A stretch of DNA of 64,000 nt, taken from Phytophthora hibernalis. Lineage: Eukaryota > Oomycota > Peronosporomycetes > Peronosporales > Peronosporaceae. The position numbers were made by a program, and so were the translations under genes. The DNA is taken from the NCBI GenBank assembly GCA_012656075.1, contig JAAKBF010000233.1, forward strand, positions 372,001 through 436,000. Direction: 5' to 3'. The number at the start of each line of letters is the position of its first letter. Position 1 is the stretch's first letter. Of the stretch, positions 56,681 through 64,000 are shown in pieces. The notes under the pieces are model-generated. The model was not told the origin of the DNA. It did no database searches and worked only from the letters and a program-made list of their open reading frames with translations.

Positions 56681-58563
56681 ATGGATCGTTTTCCACGCAG
56701 CCGGTTTGGCCCAAAACCGAAGCTGCCGCCCTCTCTCGCCACAGACCCATTCACCCACACGCCAATACTCGCGCTTCCGCCCAACCTCGTCGCTATGGAG
56801 CTCATGGAGCAGCTGGGGTCGTGCAGCATCCGCGTGATCGACCTGGACGACGGTTCGGTGCGCGCCATCTCGTGGGACCCGAACGTGCCCGACCAGGTCT
56901 TCGAGAGCCTCGTCGAGTCGCAGCTACGCGCGCAGTTCGGCGTGTCGGACGAGGCGTGGGTGGACCTGATCGACACGGCCAACTCGAGCCTCGTGCACAT
57001 CACCAAAGACGTGCTGTCCAACGTCAAGGACTCGCTGTGTCTGTGTCTATCACCCAAGACAGAGGCGCTGGCCCCCATGAAGACGACCGAGGTCTTCGAG
57101 GTGGTCTTCCAGGACCGGTCGCTGGGCATGACCATCCGCGAGCACAACGAGAGCGTGATCGTCAACCACTTCAAGCGTCGACCGGACGGCGGCCTGGCTG
57201 AGGCCGAGGCCAGCGGCCGCATCCAGCCCGACGACGTCATCTACAAGGTCAACGGGGCGCGCACCGTCGGCCGCAGCTACGACAACGTCGTGCAGATGCT
57301 ACAGACGCCCACGCGGCCGCTCAGCATTCAGTTCTTCCGCCCGTTCCGGCGCGACGGACTCTTCGCCGTCGAGTTCCGTGGCCCCAGCCTCAACATGACC
57401 ATCACGACCGACGATGTCAACGTCATCGTCAAGGACCTGCCCATGGCGCACCCCAACATCGTGGGCTACGCGGAGGCGCACGGCGTCCGCATCTTCGACA
57501 TCATCCACGCCGTGGACGGAGAGGTGATCAACGGACTCGAGTACAATCGCGCCATCAGCTTGCTGAGTCGCGCTACGCGCCCCATGGTCGTGGTCTTCGC
57601 GCGTTCCAAGGTCATGCCCCCGACGCCTGGCAGGTCCACGGGCATCATGACCAACCGCTTCTCGTTCGCGTCCACGGTGGCCCCGTCGCCGCGTCCGAGC
57701 AACATGGACGGCTTCGGCTCGCGTCGCGGCTCCGGCTGCTCAACTATGAGCGCCATGGACGGTGAGAACATGCTCGTGGAGGACATGCTCGAGTTCTGCG
57801 AAGGAATGGGCAATGACGGCGTCTTGAACGCCAAGGAGGTGGAGATGCTCAAGGACATGGTCCTCGCCATGCGGCCAGACGTGTGCAGCGCTGTCAAGCG
57901 CAAGAACAACAATGCCATTGTGGCTATCGTGCGGTCACCGTTCATGCGGCTGTGGGACAGTTTGTTGAAGACGCGCGAGAGCATTTTACTGGCGGGCCCC
58001 GTGTCGCTCAAGCGCAAGAAGCGCTTCCACTTGCTGCTCACCGACCACGAACGTCTGCTCTTTGTCAATAAGGACACTAACTTATTAGAGGACGAGATCA
58101 TGTGCTCGCAGATTGTGACTGTGAGCTCGCGCTCCAAGTACCAGGAGCTCACGATCTCCACGAGCAAGATGGACTACGTGCTCATCGACAACTTCATCGG
58201 GCCTGTCATCTGGGTGCGCGCCATCCTGCCGTTCACATGCACGCAGGGCATTCTCAAAGTGGCCAGCAGCAGGCGTTTCCTGGGATCGAAAAGCGGTATT
58301 TCGTGCTGCGTGGCAACCGTCTCACAGGCTACAAGAAGGAGAGCATGATCCATCAGGTCGGGGCCAAGAGCAGCACAATTTCGCTTGAGGATGCTAACAT
58401 CGAGTTCTCCGACCCGCGCGGGCTCACGTTCATTATCACGACACCCGAGTTCAGTCAAGCTGGTAAGAAACTCATTCTCACGGCGACGTCGACGCGTGAG
58501 TTCAACAAGTGGGTCACGTCTCTCAAGGCGCTGCAGACAGCGTCTCCTACCACCGCGGCCTGA
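56681..58563 (+). CDS. Protein with two PDZ-like and two PH domains
   Basis: Start ATG at 56681 (MDRFPRSRFGPKPK). Residues about 140-230 form one PDZ domain (LGMTIREHNESVIVNHF, IQPDDVIYKVNGA). Residues about 225-310 form a second, weaker one (RIFDIIHAVDGEVING). A serine/proline-rich linker and an acidic helix follow. Then comes a PH-like fold (ESILLAGPVSLKRKKRFHLLLTDHERLLFV). The C-terminal PH domain is read after one missing base near 58255 (FPGIEKRYFVLRGNRLTGYKKE, ending with the PH tryptophan in EFNKWVTSL). PH domains bind phosphoinositides and PDZ domains bind C-terminal peptides, so this is probably a membrane-recruited scaffold. An internal ATG at 56795 is an alternative start. Stop at 58561-58563, about 627 aa. 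Confidence 0.8.
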
Positions 58564-58836
58564 GCGCAGCCAGGGGGAATGCTGATCCTTCAGGCCAGTA
58601 CAACTCCCGGCTTGGACATTTTCCAAAAGCAAAGGGGTTGAAAGTCTGCATCAACGGCAGCAAAACGACAGGAAATAGTAATCGCAGTGACCGTGGGGGA
58701 ACTGCGATCAACGCAGAATGATGCTGCAAAGTGTGAGGAAGAAGCCCCTGTGGCGTGTGCTGTGCTTACAATGTATGGGCAAATGCGAATCAAAAGACAT
58801 GAAGATGAAGCCAAATACAAAGTTTATAGTAATCTA

Positions 58837-60109
58837 TCACCGAAGTTTCTTGTCTTTCGTGTACACTTCGATCTTACCGGCGAGCGCTTGAAAGTCGTCG
58901 GTGGGTGTGATGTATGCCCACGCCTGGTAGAACTCCACTTTTCTCAGCACGGCAGCGAGTTTTTTCATCGCAGCCTTCCACTCCTTTTAGCCTGTTTGTC
59001 TACCTCACTGCTGCTCTCGAGGTCGTGCTGATACCGCTCCAACAAAGCACGCGTATCGTTCAGGGCATCAAGTAGAAACACATTGCTCCGTAGAAGCTGC
59101 TGCACGTCCTGGATAGCTAACACATTCGCTGCCGGACCTTCCTCGGACTGCTTTTCCAAGCAGGCCAAGCAAACGTGTTCTAAAGACTCGTAGCGTGCGT
59201 CCGCACTGAGCACTCGACACAAGTCCAACAGCATCAGCGCCGCTTCTGCCACATCTTGTGTGTAGTCACCGTTAAAAACTCGCAGCACCAGCGCGTAGGA
59301 AAACACACCTCGACCAAATGAAAGCGCAGGCATGGCGACGGGGTTCTTCCGCCAGGTAGCAATCGATCCATGCTCTCAGGCATATTCTGCGCGTCACTGT
59401 TCGTGAAGACTGCAGCCGGATACACAACCGAAGGCTCTAGTGTCACAGTGGACGCTGTCTCAGCTCTTTCCTCGCATTCCACGGCATCACCACCCCCAAT
59501 CTCCTCAAAAATCAACTGTCTGCGTCGCGCCGACGTCTCGCTGCGGTACTTGCGTTCATCCATCAACCACCACGGAGACCAGAGCTGCACCAGCTTCCCG
59601 AGTCGCCCATCAGCCACCTCACTCAGGAACTTCTTCCTCTCTTCGGGCGTAAGGACGCCAAGTGTCAACTCCCCCGATGCATCCAGCAGTGCCAGCTCCT
59701 GCATCCTCTCCACCAAAGATTCTTCATCCTCTTCTCCGTCCGCCAACTGCTGCTGCTCTTCCTGGAACCCTCGCACTCGCTCCAGCAGCTCCTGGATGCT
59801 TTTCTGCTGCTGCTTCTCGTCGTCTCCTCTTGCATTCGACGCCAGCTGCATCTCGCTGCGTACGTGGCCCTCGAAGAATTGTTCCGTGCAGCTCTTGCCA
59901 TGGGATCGATAGCAGTCCACGTTGCAGTAGGGAGTGTTGCATCGCGGACACGTATATCTCGCCTCCTGGGTCGTGCACACGCGGCAAAGTCGAGCCAGTG
60001 ACGTATTAAACACCGACGGACCTTCCGACAATAGCGATGGGGCTAATACGTTGGCAGAAGGCTTCAACGACGTCCGTAGCGAGCCGATACGGATCGGCAC
60101 ACGGTCCAT
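58837..60109 (-). CDS. ZNHIT2: Zinc-finger HIT domain protein, ZNHIT2-like
   Basis: Start ATG at 60109 (MDRVPIRIGSLRTS). The zf-HIT domain at residues about 42-75 has the full set of ligands (CRVCTTQEARYTCPRC, PYCNVDCYRSHGKSC). A long glutamate/glutamine-rich helix follows (FQEEQQQLADGEEDEE), then the ZNHIT2-type body (LTLGVLTPEERKKFLSEV, LVQLWSPWW) and a helical C-terminus (EWKAAMKKLAAVLRKVEFYQAW). ZNHIT2 works with the R2TP/Prefoldin-like chaperone system in assembly of U5 snRNP. Two missing bases (near 59375 and 58985) interrupt the frame; with them the length is exactly 425 codons. It lies tail-to-tail with the PDZ/PH gene and head-to-tail with CFAP300. Confidence 0.85.
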
Positions 60110-60135
60110 GGCAAGCCAATTGTTAATAATGAACC

Positions 60136-60152
60136 GTTTTGACCAATGAGAG
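60136..60152 (-). promoter_or_regulatory. Initiator-like element upstream of ZNHIT2
   Basis: On the minus strand, CTCTCATTGGTCAAAAC ends 27 bases before the ATG at 60109. It shares CTCTCATTGG with the element before the TENT gene, at a comparable distance. It fits the oomycete initiator/flanking-region type of core promoter, with transcription expected to begin at or near the A of TCATT. Confidence 0.45.
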
Positions 60153-60218
60153 TTGAGATGATATATTTATGTAGCCATTTCGCTGTTCGATGGCTACATG
60201 TTTTACTTCGGTGGTCGA

Positions 60219-61119
60219 CTACCACGATGATCGGAAGGGGGAGTACCAGAGTGTGAGCCAGCGCTTTCGAGCGTCCACGATGGCGAAGCACGAGTGGAAA
60301 CGGGAGGATGGATCCTTGAAGAGTGAGTCACCACTAACGCGATACACGCGTGAAGTGATTTCGACGTCTCTTTTGCCATGGACGTCAGCAATGCTTTTCT
60401 TGACGGACACTAGTGCACGGTACAGAGCGCGAGTAGCTTCCTCGTAGGCTTGTACGCGTGCATCTGCTTGGCGAAGAGCACCACCGCCGATCACGAGCGC
60501 AGAGAAGAGCTGGAAGATGAACTCCTGTCGGTCTTTGTCGGAAAATGTGTCGCTGTTGTTCGAGTCCGGGTTGGCCAGCATCTCCGTGAGCAAGTCGCCG
60601 GCAATGCATCCGTCGAAATCTTCGTCCATGCAGCCACGTACACTACCGTCACGAGCAATGACTCCTGCGGTTTGGAGCTTCTCGAAGAACACCATGCTTG
60701 TCACATTTACACGCAGACGCTCGAAGTGCAGCGAGGAAGACCCTCGGGCTTTGCAGTTATCTCTTTGGAAGAGCTGCTACTGAGACGCGGAGGAAGCTGC
60801 AATCAGTAGATTGAACACTCAAACCGTAAGTATCAATCAGCACGATAACATTTGCAACCAATACGTACCGGTAAACGCGAAGCGCATTGTTGTCTTGGAA
60901 GAACTCGGTCAACAGCGCCTCGTCAGCTTCGCCGGGCAACTTTCGATGCACACGAAAACGCTGCAGCTGGAGTGTATCGCTTAGGTTCCACTGCAGCAAT
61001 TTCTGCCGGATTTTAAAGTCGCACAGGACTGGAAGTGAATCAGGTACATGCTCAAATGGGCCCGTCGGCGCCTTGGCAGGCCTGGCTTCGTTAGCATCGA
61101 CTTGGACATTTGTTGGCAT
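60219..61119 (-). CDS. CFAP300: CFAP300-like ciliary dynein-assembly protein
   Basis: Exon 1 is 61119-60865 and exon 2 is 60776-60219, joined in phase 0 across an 88 bp intron. This gives 270 aa, close to animal CFAP300. Conserved stretches follow the family order: IRQKLLQWNL, DEALLTEFFQDNNALR, VTSMVFFEKLQTAGVI, RGCMDEDFDGC, DRQEFIFQLFSALVIGGGALRQ, ALYRALVSVKKS, ITSRVYRVSG and AIVDARKRWLTLWYSPF. CFAP300 acts in cytoplasmic preassembly or transport of axonemal dynein arms. Its presence implies a species with motile zoospores. The alternative donor at 60868 would run into a stop, so the GTATTG donor is preferred. No frame break is needed. Confidence 0.85.
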
Positions 61120-61350
61120 GGCTGATGTGTTGACGATTCCAAGTCTGAAGATTTGTGCCGAGTGCTGCGCTGACGAGTCGGTGACTTTTCACATCGACAG
61201 TCGCGGCTCAAACGGCAGGTCGGTTGAACTGGAACCAAGTCGAAAGCCTATGGTCATGACAAGTTCAATTGATAGGACATTATCTCCTCTTTCCCGCTTG
61301 TTCGTTGGAAGAGGGTCTGTAGGAAGGACGCACACTCGACGTACGTACTC

Positions 61351-63870
61351 TCACTTGGCGAAGGTCTTGCTTCGAACTGAGAAAACTACGAGCAGTGGAT
61401 GCCCGTCGAGGTGCACACGCATCGAGTCGTTGTAGAGCGGCACACGAAACTTGACCTCCCTCCCTCTTCCTGGCGAGCGATGCGTTTCAGAGAGAGCGTG
61501 CAGTGGCCGTTGATCGATTCATTTTTCACCCAGACCAGCATATGTAGCTGCTCGAGCGGACGGGTGTGTTGAATCACGGCGTTCAGCGACAAATTCAGAC
61601 CATTGGTGCCTTGGCATCGCTCTCCGATTACATCGCACTGCTTCGAGTCCTCGCCAACCAGTGGTGCAACAATACGCGTCTTCTTGGGAACCACCACGTT
61701 GTCATTCCAGCTGAGCTCCATGTTGAATACACGCAGAACTGTTGACACGAGGCGGTTCTGTGCCTTCATCTGCCGGACCACGCGAGCCTGATCGAAGTAA
61801 CTTCCACTTACCGATTTCGAAAACCTGTCTCCATCGTTGATACCGCTAGCTGTGGAAAAGGATCGTGAGTTGCGCCGAGAGAGCCTCGGAGGGGACCCTA
61901 ACGTCAATACTTCACTGTTTTGCTGCGGGAAACTGAGCACAAAGGTTCCGTACACAGGACTATGGTCACTCACGTCCATTCCGTCGCCATGATTCACTGA
62001 TCGGTAATTGTCAATGAGCCGCGGTGACAGTTCTTTAGAAGTCGGGTTTTGTACCTTTTCGGGAATCAGCTTTGAGTCGCTGACTAGGAGGGAGTGGATC
62101 AAGATGCGATCGCACCAGCCAGGCACACGCTTTTTCACTTTACCTCCCTTATAAAACGGTTCCTTGTAGAGCACCCGCCAAACCAGCGATGGCCACAAGG
62201 GCAACGTCTCGTTAACGACTCCGCGCTTGGGAAATTTCTTGTATGTAGGGTAAAAGTCAGGAAATTTGTGCGGCTCTGTGAAGCCCTCGAAGACTCCTCC
62301 GTTGCGGCGATCATTCAAGAGGCCGTCAAACTTATCGTGAAGCTCGAGGTTACGACCCTCCTCAAGCATGTGGAGTACCATCTGCGGGTCCAGCAACACG
62401 ATGCGGTAGTTCATGTCTCCCATCCACACCACGTGATGGAATTGCTCCGTCAAGTCGAAGCTATAATGGCCCATGACACGGCCCAAGCTGGCGTTCAAGT
62501 TCCGAATCTGCTCGCGACGGTATGTATCGTTCCGGGCATCCAAGTGGCAGTTCACAAACACAATCGTCGTGCGATTTATCATGAGTGCTACAGCGACACC
62601 ACCCTTCGATCCACTCGTGAGCTTGAACTTGTGCGCACCTGCTCGGATCAGTTTGACCTTGTTCTGTATGTCCGCGCAATAAAACACCGCGATACCCGTA
62701 AATTTGGTACCTACGAAAGCTCCATCCCCACGGCCGTGTACGGCATCGATTACTGCTTCAGGAGGCTGATTTTTGTGGTTTACCATAAAGTTGCCGTTTT
62801 TAGCTCCATCCGATAGTAGCGAGCACCCTGCTCGTTGCGGTTAAGATACGCCTCCACGGCGTGATAAACGTTCTCCGACACGCCCTCCTGAACTCCAAGC
62901 ACATACAGTTGATAGCCGTGCGGCAGGAAGTTCTGCAGCATTGTTGCCGAGCGCTGCTCATCAATGATTCCTTTTCCGTCATCAAATGGATCTGCCGCTC
63001 CCATGTTCCACGTGCCTACCCACATGCGCACGTCTCCAACGCTAGTTCGCTTCCCTGTCTTCAATGCTGGTGAGGCATTGGGCCCTAGCGAGAAACTCCC
63101 ACGCCGCAGCCCTGCCTCAAAGTACGACCGCGGCGACGTAATGCGGCTCGCCTTCGTCAAAGCTCTCGTCTAGACTAAAATCGGCAGAGGACAAGCTTTG
63201 CTGTGCGACGAGAGACGAGGTTTTCCTCGCCTTCTTGAAGGCGAAATGCTGCGACCGCATGTCGGCGACGTCTTCTTCGGTCTCGGAGCTCGTGCGTTGA
63301 AACGAGTCGCTCTTGCGAGAGGCGTCATTCGTCAGTGGCGTGCCTGCAACGGTATCCATAGTGGCTGCTGTTCCGTTCTTGTCCCCGCCGTTAGCGGATG
63401 CTGCAACGGGTAACGTGCGTAGTTTCTCAAGCATGAACTCGGGCTGCTCTAGGTCGGCCAGATTGTTGCAACTAAAACTGCTCTTGACGTTGTTCGCGCC
63501 GTTCCAGTACCCCGAGCGAAGCTTCACGGCCGCTTCACTAGCGTCGGCCACTGACGCCATTCGCCTCGTGCGTGATCTGTGGGAAGCGGCGGCAGCTTCC
63601 GCCACCGTCAGCCCCGTGGCGCCCACTCCGTTGGCGAAGCTGCGCGACTTCAACAGCCTCGACCGTCGTTGATGCGTCGCATCCGCCACGTCCGACTCGG
63701 CAGTTCTCAACGCGCGCATCTCTCCACCTGCAAAGGACTTGGGCGGCTCCTGGCCAGTCTTGAGTCTGAAGTTCTCGAGTTCGAGCTCCTGCACACGACG
63801 ACTGAGTCGCACCGCCGTCTCCGCCCACTCGCTGGAGCGCTCTCTGCCCTGCGTCGTCCGCCAGACTCAT
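61351..63870 (-). CDS. Inositol polyphosphate 5-phosphatase
   Basis: Removes the 5-phosphate from phosphoinositides or inositol phosphates. The likely start is the ATG at 63870 (MSLADDAGQRAL); an upstream start beyond the window is possible. The N-terminal 230 residues are serine-rich with a coiled coil (VQELELENFRLK). The catalytic domain follows from about 63,030 to 61,930: WVGTWNMGAADPF, VLGVQEG, FVNCHLDA, VVWMGDMNYRI, VPGWCDRILIHS and SDHSPVYGTF, which contain the metal and catalytic residues of the exonuclease/endonuclease/phosphatase superfamily. A C2-like C-terminus (VLRVFNMELSWNDNVV ... LLVVFSVRSKTFAK) ends at 61351. Frame breaks lie near 63815, 63150, 62812 and 61460, each equal to one base. 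The plan resembles SHIP/synaptojanin-like enzymes of oomycetes. Confidence 0.87.
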
Positions 63871-64000
63871 GCTGGCGTGACGACGGAGCGTCGCGGCTTC
63901 TTCTGCGTGTCCGACGCTCACTCTGTGCCGCCTCTCGCCGACTTCTTCTCGGCCGCCAATGGCGTTTCTAGGCGGGAGGCCCGGCCGCCCCACTGCGGAC

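Noticed and set aside
62094..62816. A 240-codon plus-strand frame opposite the 5-phosphatase
   Set aside because: It is antisense to the catalytic domain, which carries all the family motifs.
1..64000. CRISPR arrays, rRNA, tRNA, bacterial operons or ribosome-binding sites
   Set aside because: No regularly spaced repeats or RNA-gene signatures were seen. The introns and gene families are eukaryotic, so prokaryotic features are not expected.

Overview
The window looks like nuclear DNA of a zoospore-forming oomycete, most likely Phytophthora or a close relative. The pointers are a six-cysteine elicitin-like protein, densely packed genes on both strands with short GT-AG introns (42-90 bp), oomycete-style multidomain fusions (FYVE and PDZ with a lipid kinase; EF-hands with LRRs), two flagellar-type genes (CFAP300 and a DPY30-domain protein), full-size ABCG/PDR transporter remnants, and hAT and Harbinger debris. 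The species cannot be fixed from sequence alone.

Layout. 0-3 kb: a partial PWWP gene and a Sec14/GOLD gene. 3.1-6.8 kb: an inverted duplication of a glutamine-rich coiled-coil gene. 6.9-13.2 kb: SLY1, an ankyrin-PDZ gene and an unrecognised gene. 13.5-23.5 kb: a PDZ-FYVE-CCT-PIPK lipid kinase (PIKfyve/Fab1) and an EF-hand/LRR protein. 23.6-26.5 kb: a divergent pair, a DPY30-domain protein and a DAM1-like kinetochore protein. 26.6-32.2 kb: one very long gene ending in a TRF4-type nucleotidyltransferase. 32.3-42.1 kb: an amino-acid transporter, a SANT-like protein, mitochondrial IF-2, a mitochondrial carrier, a NudE-like protein, an elicitin-like protein and an RCC1-repeat protein. 42.2-55.9 kb: a repeat-rich island with two hAT remnants, tandem broken PDR transporters (one split by a 1.36 kb insertion with a target duplication), a Harbinger-like transposase, a SANT-like partner and a mariner-like fragment. 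56.7-63.9 kb: a PDZ/PH protein, ZNHIT2, CFAP300 and an inositol-polyphosphate 5-phosphatase.

How the genes relate. There are no operons. A phosphoinositide and membrane-traffic theme recurs: Sec14/GOLD, SLY1, PIKfyve, PDZ/PH and the 5-phosphatase. A microtubule and flagellum theme also recurs: DAM1, NudE, DPY30 and CFAP300. I cannot tell whether this clustering is more than chance.

Major caveat. Most otherwise well-preserved genes contain one or more single-base reading-frame breaks, with coding character and family homology continuing directly in another frame. Summing exon lengths and allowing for these breaks usually restores an exact multiple of three. I therefore treat these genes as intact loci in a sequence with indel errors, not as pseudogenes. 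The transposon and PDR remnants, with many stops and missing domains, look genuinely dead.
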